From Saccoglossus kowalevskii (Eukaryota > Hemichordata > Enteropneusta > Harrimaniidae), in assembly GCF_000003605.2 (NCBI RefSeq), contig NW_003139345.1, positions 1 through 20,403 on the forward strand: a stretch of 20,403 nt of DNA. The letters run 5' to 3'. Made by a program: the position numbers and the translations under genes. Numbering within the stretch: position 1 is the first letter of the stretch; each line of letters starts with the position of its first letter. Under the pieces are notes generated by a model. That model made no database searches. It worked only from the letters and a program-made list of their open reading frames with translations, and was not told the origin of the DNA. Positions 9,901 through 17,649 of this stretch are shown in pieces.

Positions 9901-12900
9901 TGCTGCAGCACCCAACCCCCAGATAGTTGAGGACTGTAAAGCAGATTTAAAGCAATTGTACGTTAAAATGTGTACCTGGAGAAGACCAGCACCTTGGTAT
10001 GCATCACAATTAGGTTTTCCCTGTACAGACTTTAAAGTGTATAGGTTAGTCCAGTCACCATCAGAATCAGAATCTACTAGCAAAATTAAAATTAAGATTA
10101 CCATTGATGAGATTTTTGCATCACATGAAACCTGCAAAGACCCTAAACATGTTATTGTGTATGAGGACACTGATGCATACAGTCCTGTACTGTGTATTAA
10201 ACTCGCGTATGATTGGGCGATCAATAACCCAGATTGCCCAATCAAAAACAAGATACCATTTCTGGTTGACGGCAGTCGACCCTGTGGCAATGCTATGACA
10301 GTCCTTTTTGATTTCATGCACAGAAAGTTCCAATGGAACTTGGCGAAACTCCATGAATTGTGGGACTACATTACTCACCATCCACGCGATTTTATGTTTC
10401 TCGTGTATGGTTTAAAGGACGAAGAAAAGCGCCCACAGAGAAAACTCACCAAAAAATTATGCAAGGACAAAGAAGTGAAAAATTGTTATATTCTTTTGTG
10501 CTGCCAACTAGTGGCGACCAATGTCAGAGCTAATCTGATAAAAGCAAATGACAGTGAATTACTTGTGTCTAAACTTTGCATTGAACAGCATAAAGAATAT
10601 ATTGCTAGACATTTTAAAAATAAGGAGGAAGTGAATCATCTATCAGCCATTATTGCTAATGATGATCGATTGATTGAATTTTGCAAAACTTCACTTAATA
10701 TTCTTCTTATTTGTACATTATGGAAGGAGATGAAAAACATTCCCAATAAGCCCGCAGATTTTTATAAAGCAATCATTTTGTGTATGATGAGACGAGCATC
10801 TAGAATGAAAAATATTGACATGACAGCAACAAATATAAAAGATATCCCACCGGCTTATAACAAATGTTTATTGACTGTTGGTAAAATGTGCTTTATTAGT
10901 AAGAATAATATACAGCTAACCAAAAAGATGGTTAGGGATATATTTGGTGATTTTCTGGTTTTAGAAATAGGATTGCTTCGACAACAAACTGAAATATTAG
11001 GGAGTGAACATGAAGTTGAGTTTGAGCTATTTGATTCTGAGTTTGGTAACTTTCTTGCTGCATATTATTTATCTGATTTAATGATGAATGCAGATCAAGT
11101 GAACGATATCCTTGTTAAGTTGTTAAGTTCCAATAGGCATGCAGTCGTGGAGTATACAGTGGCATTGATGGAGAAAAGTGCCAAGCACTTTTTCACCAAA
11201 CTTGTTCAACATTTAGGAAACAGAGTTGTTTCATTTCATGCAGAAGACACGATCATCAAGCTCTATTTCCGATGTTTGTGCGAGTGTTCTAATCCAAAAA
11301 CCTTTAGTAAGCTTGTTGCCCCAGTTATACCCAAAAATCTAGTTGTTGCAGATTGGCATCCTTCAGAGGTCAATGGTTTAGTTTATGTATTGCATGAGCA
11401 AAAGTGCAATCTGAGTAATATAAGAATTGGGTTAGTGAAGGGTACAATGTGGGAATCCAACAAAGGAACTGTGTCAGGTCTATTTCGGGCCCTTCATGTA
11501 AACAAATCAATACATTCTCTATGTATAAAGATTGACCCTGTTTTTAAAGATCACTTCGAAATGTTTTGTGATATGCTGAAAACTAATAAAAGTATAACCA
11601 AGTTGCAATTATGCATTGTTAGCACTGACCTTATATTGCCGTCATTGATGACATGTCTGTGTGATGGTCTGCGTGCAAGTAGTATAGCAGTACTTGATAT
11701 TTACCTAAAAGGGATCGCCCCAAGCAGAATAAGCTTATTAGCAGAGGCACTGAAATCTATGGATAAATTACGAGATTTTGCATGCTTATTAGATGTTCAT
11801 GAGAGGCATTATGGTGAAATGTTACGACTCTTGTGTTCTTGTGGTCTGCAACAAGTCCGTCAGCTAGAGTCATTAGATTTGTCCATGTGTTCATTTGGTG
11901 AACCCCCTGGCATTCCAAGAGATCCGTCAACTGTCATTGCACTGGCAACTACCATACAGAATGCTGAATTTCTGAGAAAGCTTACATTACAGGGGTGCAT
12001 GATATGTGATGTAGGGGCGGAAACTATGGCTGATGCATTCCGTGGGAATAAAAGTCTAGAAGAAGTAAACATATCTAATAATTATTTTGGCCCAAAAGCA
12101 GTAAAGGTTCTGTGTGATGCCCTTAATGGAAAACCTAAGCTGAAAAGGCTACAAATCAGTTATTACATCCCCTTAGACCATGGAGGTACAAGTGGATTGG
12201 GGAGTTTAATCAAATGTTCACCGTCATTAGAGTATTTAGATCTTCGACCTGTGGATATTATGCTGAAGGAAGCCTCTCTAACTTCTAAGCATATGAATCT
12301 CCGGGAGCGTGCCATAGAAAACAGCAGAGACGCAGAGGATATAGCCATGGCCTTCTCAAAAAATAAAACTCTGAAGGAATTTTATATTGGCCAAGCATTT
12401 AAGGATAATCTGCTGACTACGTTGGTGAGCGGATTGTGTAAAAGTAAAAGCATTCCCACCTTAGATATCAGTCGTTGTGGGCTCAGTGATAAAATGGGAA
12501 TGGAACTGATGATGGCAACGTATCAATGTGAGTCACTTTCTGCGATGAATCTCAGTTATAATAGCCTAACTGTAACTGCTATTAACGCATTATTAATAGC
12601 GGCCAATGGGATGCCAAATCTAGTAGATATAGACATCAGTCATAATAAGATCAAGTCAGTTGGAGCAAATAATATTATTGTGGCACTAAAAAAAATGACC
12701 AAATTGAAACGTTTGAACATGATGGACAATGGAATTAGTGCTGATGGGTTGGTGAATCTTCCCAATAATCTGCCAACACATTCTAATTTACAATACTTAA
12801 ATTTGAGTTACAATCACATAGGTAATATCGGTGCCAAGATGATACTAGGAAGTCTGAAAACCAACACCGCACTTCAGGAGTTGGACATTCGCCAATGCAA

Positions 12901-13423
12901 GTTAACAGGTCAGACGCTTGCTGACTTCTCTCGAATGATAAATGACAATACGAATGTAACTCTAAAGTATGTCTTACTCTATCCTGGAGAATTCTCGGTG
13001 TTGTTAGTTGACGAGGTCATCTCAACAATTGAGAGATGTAACAGTACACTGGTAAAAGTGCGATTGTCTCCCGACATTCTGGAGTTACAAAATAAAGAAT
13101 GGGCCACCTACTGCAAGTTTGAAAAACCTTTAGAACATCACATTCTTACTCAAAGGTGGGTCTTGGATGATGATATTAGAGGACAAGTTGGTAAAAACGA
13201 CTTACCTCGGAGCGTTTATAGTAGCATTTATGGTGAAGCTAGTGACCAGAGTCAAGGTGGATTGATACATTGTCAGGATGGAGACAACAATGTTAGCAAC
13301 AAAGATTATCAGGAAGATGATCAGGAATTTGAAAATTCTGATAGCAAATATCTGAGTAACTCGCATGATGCTAACGAACAAATCCATGATTATGCTCAGC
13401 TATATCACGGATATCAAGAGTAG
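6995..13423 (+). CDS. NOD-like receptor: 2A-like leader, CARD, degenerate NACHT, LRRs
   Basis: Join of 6995-7182, 8063-8364, 9280-9468 and 9894-13423; 4209 nt, 1402 residues plus TAG. All three introns have GTGAGTAY donors and pyrimidine-AG acceptors, and the phases match. An in-frame TAA at 6977 limits the start; Met1, Met9 and Met27 are all possible. Order: signal-like hydrophobic stretch 27-42; 2A core D50-P57; CARD-like domain about 64-150; acidic then basic linker 165-227; NACHT about 311-530; HD2 block FELFDSEFGNFLAAYYLSDL about 603-622; about 14 leucine-rich repeats of ribonuclease-inhibitor type, about 766-1247; acidic tail with tyrosine motifs 1316-1402. NLRs are cytosolic innate sensors that oligomerise through NACHT and signal through death-fold domains. 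Here the Walker A and B motifs are lost, so an ATP-driven switch is unlikely and a scaffold, decoy or regulatory role is possible. The frame is intact, so it is not an obvious pseudogene. The ligand is unknown. Confidence 0.93.
7100..7165 (+). other. 2A-like ribosome-skipping peptide (NLR residues 36-57)
   Basis: Exon 1 encodes QFLLQCGDVEENPGP, an exact match to the 2A consensus D-(V/I)-E-x-N-P-G-P. In this family the ribosome fails to form the bond between the last Gly and Pro, yielding two proteins from one frame. The skip site is Gly56 (7160-7162) / Pro57 (7163-7165). A release would leave a 56-residue leader and a receptor beginning with Pro57 just before the CARD. Residues 27-42 (MVIYPTVLLALRTAHA) have the hydrophobic core and small terminal residues of a secretory signal. 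The unskipped protein might therefore enter the secretory route. 2A-like leaders on NLRs are documented in sea urchin. Skipping efficiency is not known here. Confidence 0.9.
7111..7122 (+). promoter_or_regulatory. NRF1-type palindrome inside coding exon 1
   Basis: CGCGCATGCGCA is a full match to the NRF1 consensus YGCGCAYGCGCR. It lies within the codons for Leu-Arg-Thr-Ala-His-Ala-Gln, just before the 2A core. Binding is inferred only; the match could be chance. Confidence 0.2.
7183..8062 (+). other. NLR intron 1
   Basis: Donor GTGAGTACC directly follows the 2A exon (two bases into codon 63), and the acceptor is ATATTTTTTCAG at 8051-8062. The intron carries a TTAA-flanked MITE at 7713-8000, listed separately. 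The rest is AT-rich with no further exon that I can support. Confidence 0.85.
7713..8000. mobile_element. MITE copy 1, TTAA-flanked, in NLR intron 1
   Basis: A 280-bp element (7717-7996) lies between TTAA at 7713-7716 and TTAA at 7997-8000. Terminal inverted repeats begin AGGGCGGTAGTCGTCGCGCC and extend to about 31 bp with a few mismatches. There is no coding capacity. A related copy in the same orientation lies at 14519-14781, and internal stretches such as TCTCATATAAACAA and TTTAATTAGGTA are shared. A TTAA target duplication suggests piggyBac-type mobilisation; the family is not identified. Confidence 0.85.
8063..8364 (+). other. NLR exon 2: CARD-like death-fold domain
   Basis: Encodes residues 63-164. 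After an N-terminal helix, the block around 110-140 reads VKRLLDVLITKDKRAYDVFV, which is the helix 4-5 signature of CARD domains (LLDxLxxKxxRAxxxF). It follows G-A-L-D-I-S-E-Y, matching the usual start of helix 3. The domain sits almost alone in one exon, as is common for death-fold modules. CARDs recruit adaptors or caspases by homotypic contact; the partner cannot be told. A DEATH or DED assignment is less likely. Confidence 0.8.
8365..9279 (+). other. NLR intron 2
   Basis: Donor GTGAGTATG at 8365 and acceptor TTTCCAG ending at 9279. It is AT-rich, with no repeat or extra exon that I can support. Minus-strand open frames at 8579-8821 and 9012-9218 have no recognisable content. Confidence 0.75.
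9277..9282 (+). other. NAGNAG tandem splice acceptor of exon 3
   Basis: The acceptor reads CAGCAG. Using the first AG starts the exon at 9280 and gives Pro-Glu-Asn-Lys; using the second starts it at 9283 and gives Gln-Asn-Lys. Both keep the frame, so the products differ by one residue (Pro-Glu versus Gln) at the CARD-linker junction. Confidence 0.6.
9280..9468 (+). other. NLR exon 3: charged linker
   Basis: Encodes residues 164-227 between the CARD and NACHT. It opens with an acidic stretch rich in Asp, Glu and Ser (SSEDDTDDVVDKYFDD) and changes to a basic, aromatic end (KKKSFSNYVYNFKRLFF). No domain is recognised. The change from acidic to basic suggests a flexible, disordered hinge; the basic-aromatic end could contact membrane or nucleic acid, which is speculation. 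The donor GTGAGTAC follows at 9469. Confidence 0.7.
9469..9893 (+). other. NLR intron 3
   Basis: A 425-bp intron with donor GTGAGTACA and acceptor TTCTTTCCCACAG. A second in-frame AG six bases downstream (9898-9899) could remove two residues. No repeats or other features are seen. Confidence 0.8.
10148..10807 (+). other. Degenerate NACHT domain of the NLR
   Basis: Residues about 312-531. The fold landmarks are present: a KLAYDWA helix after the P-loop (10199-10219), SELLVSKLCIEQHKEYI like the usual L-x-V-x-G-F-S-x-E-x-x-x-x-Y-I block, and FCKTSLNILLICTLW like the usual LCxxPLxLxxLCxLW block. The nucleotide-binding motifs are not. Where Walker A (GxxGxGK[ST]) should precede KLAYDWA, the sequence is EDTDAYSPV (10163-10189), with no glycine and no lysine. 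Walker B reads FLVYGLKDEE (10397-10426), with Tyr in place of the key Asp of LLLDGLDE. The sensor-like TSR is TNVR. ATP binding and hydrolysis are therefore probably lost. Confidence 0.8.
11510..12955 (+). other. Leucine-rich repeats of the NLR
   Basis: Residues about 766-1247. The clearest repeats are exactly 28 residues, of ribonuclease-inhibitor type: L-x-x-L-x-L-x-x-(N/C)-x-(L/I)-x-x-x-(G/A). Examples start at LRKLTL, LEEVNI, IPTLDI, LSAMNL, LVDIDI, LKRLNM, LQYLNL and LQELDI, the last six consecutive. About 14 can be counted, the first few degenerate. All lie in one exon, unlike the one-repeat-per-exon arrangement of vertebrate NLRP genes. This part normally senses ligand or holds the receptor inactive. 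Confidence 0.85.
13145..13420 (+). other. Acidic C-terminal tail with YxxI/YxxL motifs
   Basis: Residues about 1311-1402, after the last LRR. It is rich in Asp, Glu, Asn, Gln and Ser and looks disordered. It contains SVYSSI (Tyr1335), which fits the ITIM pattern [SIVL]xYxx[ILV], and DYAQL (Tyr1393), a YxxL motif with a preceding acid that could also serve as an LC3-interacting or sorting motif. The motifs are short and could be chance. Confidence 0.4.
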
Positions 13424-13921
13424 TAGTGACAATGAAAATAATCATGAGCCAACATTGATGGCGGTAGTCATTATTATTTTTAACTGTCAGTGTTTGTATC
13501 TATATTCTCTAAGCCTGTGTGATATACTAGTATATCACGTCCACATCGTTTAATTCTACCTTACCTTACACTAACTGTCTGCATCAGTAAGTCCTCATAT
13601 TGCAAATACTCTTTTTGTTAAAGCAATGTACCGTGGTTACCCATAACTCAGTATGATCACGTGTGACAGAACCAGAACAACGGTTTACCAATAGTTGCGT
13701 GTTGCGCAAAATTATTGGCACATTTTTTCTGCCAACGGGTGATTTCAAGCAATCACGCAAGAGCGGAATATGTTGTTATGTAAATATTTGTTTGCTTGTA
13801 ATTATTTAATTTTAATACGATGTCGGCTGCATTATTTTGTGCTTTCTTGACTGATGCGAAAAACACTACTAAATGTGTGTGTGATTACTACAAAGAGGAC
13901 AGAGTGTGACGATAACCAGAC

Positions 13922-13980
13922 CATTCGTCCTGGTGTTATCTCCATCTCGTGTTGGCAATGGCGATAACACTGGACGAATG
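13922..13980 (+). other. Inverted repeat / hairpin in the 3' UTR
   Basis: Arm 13922-13940 (CATTCGTCCTGGTGTTATC) pairs with 13963-13980 (GATAACACTGGACGAATG): 8 bp plus 9 bp with a small internal bulge and a 22-base loop. Part of the arm recurs as TCACTGGACGA near 14058. It could be an mRNA structure or a small foldback element. Confidence 0.6.
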
Positions 13981-14045
13981 TTCTAATTAATAATCATAAT
14001 ATTATCTAATTAATTTGTCAAGAGATGCGACTATTTTGTTGAATG

Positions 14046-14051
14046 AATAAA
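14046..14051 (+). terminator. Polyadenylation signal AATAAA, proximal
   Basis: First canonical AATAAA after the NLR stop, 620 bases downstream. Two overlapping distal signals occur at 14378-14388, after the (ATTT)n tract, so two mRNA ends are possible. Confidence 0.5.
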
Positions 14052-14117
14052 CTTATATCACTGGACGAGACAAACGCATCGGTAAAAAATACCAGACACC
14101 AAAAGAGTATAGCTGTC

Positions 14118-14181
<64 letters not shown>

Positions 14182-14184
14182 TTT
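14118..14184 (+). repeat. (ATTT)16 microsatellite
   Basis: Sixteen uninterrupted ATTT units at 14121-14184, preceded by ATT. If a distal polyadenylation site is used, the transcript would carry about fifteen overlapping AUUUA pentamers. Confidence 0.97.
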
Positions 14185-14518
14185 CACATATGCTTAGATA
14201 CACTAGAATTAATTTAAAATAATATTGCCAATGTGGGTATTTTAGTGGGAGCCAGTCGACCATGGCGATGTTTTGATGAGCAAAGTTTGGCATGATACTA
14301 CAGTTAACTTTGTTGTACTCAAGTAAATAACAATAATCGTCAAACATCTTTGAATACCATTCGAAATGATGGGCGAAAATAAAATAAATACGAATCAACT
14401 ATATATACGTTCATATCCATAAAACGTATTACTTATATTTGTGAATTTTATGGTATTGTTGGGTACACTGTGGCAATAATCTGGCAATAGTAAAGCATTT
14501 TACTTGTTGTAAATAACA
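14185..14518. other. Possible distal 3' UTR / intergenic
   Basis: AT-rich sequence with AATAAA at 14378-14383 and 14383-14388. No gene is seen; a 75-codon minus-strand frame here runs into the ATTT tract and has no recognisable content. Confidence 0.45.
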
Positions 14519-14781
14519 TTAAGGGCGATAGTCGTCGCGCCACGTATGCGCAAAATATATGGTCTCATATAAACAAAGATGGCGACTTTGACTAATGCGC
14601 AGATCAACGAGTGCAAACTGAGACGTTACCAAGTTTTAATTAGGTAATTTTATGTGATTGGAAGGTATCGAAGGATTCGCCGGCGATAATTGTGAGTTCC
14701 ATTAAAAGAGCGCATTCGGAAAATCAAGGTTTATCAACCCAAATGCCACACGTGCGCAGCGCGACGACCACCGCCCTTTAA
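14519..14781. mobile_element. MITE copy 2, TTAA-flanked, downstream of the NLR
   Basis: A 255-bp element (14523-14777) between TTAA at 14519-14522 and 14778-14781. It aligns with copy 1 (7717-7996) along its whole length in the same orientation, including the ends (GGGCGATAGTCGTCGCGCC at left, GCGACGACCACCGCCCT at right). The left end has lost the first A of the repeat. Internal indels separate the copies, so they are not a very recent pair. It is non-coding. Confidence 0.85.
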
Positions 14782-17516
14782 TATATATTTGTGATTTTTC
14801 AATTTGTTCTTGTGGAAATATTATTGCAGTTTCATTATTTGTAGTACTCATTATGTTTAGTATATTGTCATCGACCATAAATCATTAAATTATTAACTTT
14901 CGTGACAAAAGGGCATCGATGACCATCTTATACTGAGAAATCTTCACGCTTACACACAAGTCTAATCGATTTTTTCTAACTCAATACGATATATGTTAGC
15001 GATATTACAGCGCCCTCGACGATCAACTCCTGTGTTGATTTCGTCTGGGTATATCGACGAGGGCGCAGTAACACATGCACAAACTGTCTTCAAGCAGCAT
15101 TTGGCCTTGTTATGAGGTTTTGGACCTGGGCTATGTAGTAATTATAAAGGTTTTGGGAATGATTTCATTGTATGTAATGCTTGCTAAATAAAGTAACCTT
15201 GCAAATAAAAATATAAAATATGCCTTTATATTATTGAAAAGTGTGTCCTTGAGTATAATTGAAGAAGTCTAACTCTGCACAATGACTCTGTCAATATAAT
15301 TTCACATGATATACCGTTCAAGCGAATACATTAAATCTCCAGAATAATCTGAGATTTAATGAGATACAAGTGATGTTGTTACTGGTCATAATTTTCCTAT
15401 GCAAATTTAAAAGCAGCTAGATTGAAAGTGAGTTAATGCATTGTAGTCGTAAAGAAGGTGTGGTCCTGGCTTTTGAGTGGACTGTGTCTGACAGATCGTG
15501 GAAATTAGATAGAAATTTGTTGGGAAATGGTGTTGACTTTCCCAGTACTTCTAATTAAATCGAACAGCTAGTGTATACGGAGCTAGCACCATAGAAAACT
15601 ATGCCCCCCCCCCCAGTAACGTGGTGATTCCTACATTTATATTATACCAGCATTCCAATCGCATGTTACGTCGTTCTGATTGGCCGAGGGCGTGTTCTTA
15701 ATTACGTAAGCCGTAACAGTTTACCATATACAACGTTTTCTCATGTTTTAGTTCATGTGCCATGTAACTTACTGCATGGACGTACTAACACATACTAGTA
15801 CTAACATAGTACTTCATGCTTACTGGTACTAACGAAAGGTACTGATCATGTGGAATATCTTTGAAAAGCTCTTGGTGTGTGAACAAATGTTGAAATGACA
15901 TATCCATTGTTTGAAGAAGTCAAAGTTCACTCGACAATATAAATTGTCATTTTATTGGTTAAACACACTTGTATATTTATTTACTAAAGACCTTACAAAT
16001 TTTAGAATAAAATAAAGAATAATTCACCTTTCTAATAAGTGCCGTAACAGCGCAACCTAGATTTTGACACGATTAGAACTTATATGCAAACAACTTTGTT
16101 TTTTGTCTTTATTTCAAAACTATATTGATTGGAGACAAAGAAAAATCACAAACATGGCTACATTGGGCAAAACATTGTGCGTTCTGACAACTGATACTAT
16201 ATTTAAGATATATCTTTCAGTTTAGTAGTGTAATGTAAACACCCATATATCTAAGAAATAAAATGACATATCCATTGTGAGTCTATTGTGATTCTCTGGT
16301 TACCGCGTCACCGAAACAGCTTACCCCTACACCAAAACTATTTGACGTTTGAAGGTCATTTCACTAGGATATGATAGTCTGAAGCCAAACTGTAAATTAC
16401 GGTTTGTGTCATTACTATAAAATAAAACAAGTTTTCTTTATCGATTTCATACCTACAAGACTTTTGGCTTTTATAATTATTATTCATAGACGTGATATTT
16501 TTTTAATGAATTATCAACATATGTTATATTACTCGTACTTCTAGATGTGTCCGAAGATTTAAAATAACTTTCTGTCATATTAAATAGTAAATTGTGGAAC
16601 ACAGAGGAAAGAATGTAGAGAAATCCGTGACCAAGTTCAAATTGGATATTTTTCACCGTTTTCCTGACTCAACCTATTTTTACAAACTGCTTCATAAATT
16701 AGCTTCCGTGTGATACAATCTTTATTTTTGTATTTAAGTTGATTAAATATTTGTGAAATCATAATGGAATTCAACATTTAGACATATTCTTAAAATAAGT
16801 CACAATGTATATGTCCCTGTTATCTCGTAGTTTATTCTAATTTAAAAGTGTGTATTGACTCTGTTCGTATAATTATCTACATATTAAAAAGTAAAAACAT
16901 ATATGAGCATGACCGCTAGTAGTGAACGTAGTGACAAATATTGGAACCCTTGGGTATTTGGAGTATCAAAGAGATGCATGAAATTTTTGTTCAGAATTAC
17001 GCAAACGACAGTAAAAGATATGGCTCGCTCGTGAACCCTGACATTTTTCAAGTCTCAAAGCCGGGCGTACGACACACATTATATTCTATACTTTTTTCAT
17101 AAAGAGGAAGTCTGAGCATAATGAAATAGCACCACATTTGTTGGAAAATGCAATTAACTTTTTTATTTTATTGTTTTTTCATCCTCAAGATATTCTACTT
17201 TGCAAAATTATGTGCACACCGCAATTTGGATTTTCCAGCGAAGGATTATGAGTAAAATGTTACATCATAGATAATGTTGTGAAAAAAACTAATTCTAACC
17301 CAACTGCTGTAACCCACCCCACCCGTTTATAGATCTTGGAGGTTTATGATGTTTCCAGGGTTTCCATGAACCATTTCCGTTTCCGGCAATCCCACTCTTA
17401 CCCCGTTGTGTCGTCACCGGAAGCGCTGTCCCAGCACGGTGTAGAAGACGCCGAACTGCAGCGTCAATGACTCTTACCCCATATAACCTGCAGGTCAATA
17501 CATCTTCAGGGGCGGA
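14782..17516. other. Intergenic region
   Basis: 2.7 kb without a supportable gene. It holds a small foldback element (15006-15070), a C-run near 15604-15614, and an 18-bp direct repeat AAATGACATATCCATTGT at 15893-15910 and 16261-16278. A locally more GC-rich stretch at 17295-17498 has an open minus-strand frame with no domain I recognise. The rest is AT-rich. Confidence 0.6.
15006..15070. mobile_element. Tiny foldback element with TA flanks
   Basis: Arms 15006-15023 (TACAGCGCCCTCGACGAT) and 15053-15070 are inverted copies with 2 mismatches in 18. A nested hairpin ATCAAC...GTTGAT lies inside. The CAGCGCCCTCG ends sit directly between TA dinucleotides, as for Tc1/mariner-type MITEs. At 61 bp it is too small for anything but a deletion relic. 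Family unknown. Confidence 0.6.
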
Positions 17517-17649
17517 TCTAGGATTCTAGAATAGGGGGGGGGGTAAGTTGGTCGAAGGCCAAGTTCGCGAGCGCCAATGGCGCGAAGCCTTGTTGGTTGT
17601 TTAAAATAGGGGGCCGGGGCCCCTACGGCCCCCTCTAAATCCGCTCATG
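17517..17649. mobile_element. Short inverted-repeat element with CAGGGGCGGAT-type ends
   Basis: The left end CAGGGGCGGATCTAG (17517-17531) matches the inverted right end CATGAGCGGATTTAG (17635-17649) with few mismatches. The body is GC-rich, with a G-run, a GCGCCAATGGCGC palindrome near 17570 and a GGGGCCGGGGCCCC stretch. The ends resemble hAT-type MITEs, but no clear 8-bp target duplication is seen. Confidence 0.55.

Larger units (their letters stand above)
13424..14070 (+). other. NLR 3' UTR (proximal form)
   Basis: It begins directly after the stop, with a second TAG in frame at 13424-13426. A hairpin lies at 13922-13980, and the first AATAAA is at 14046-14051. No coding content is supported; short open frames running out of the coding end are shadows. 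Confidence 0.55.

Noticed and set aside
9868-10381. Minus-strand open frames opposite the start of NLR exon 4
   Set aside because: Shadows of the strongly coding plus strand.
17295-17498. 67-codon minus-strand frame in a slightly GC-rich stretch
   Set aside because: No domain recognised and no clear splice or start evidence; mentioned only within the intergenic entry.
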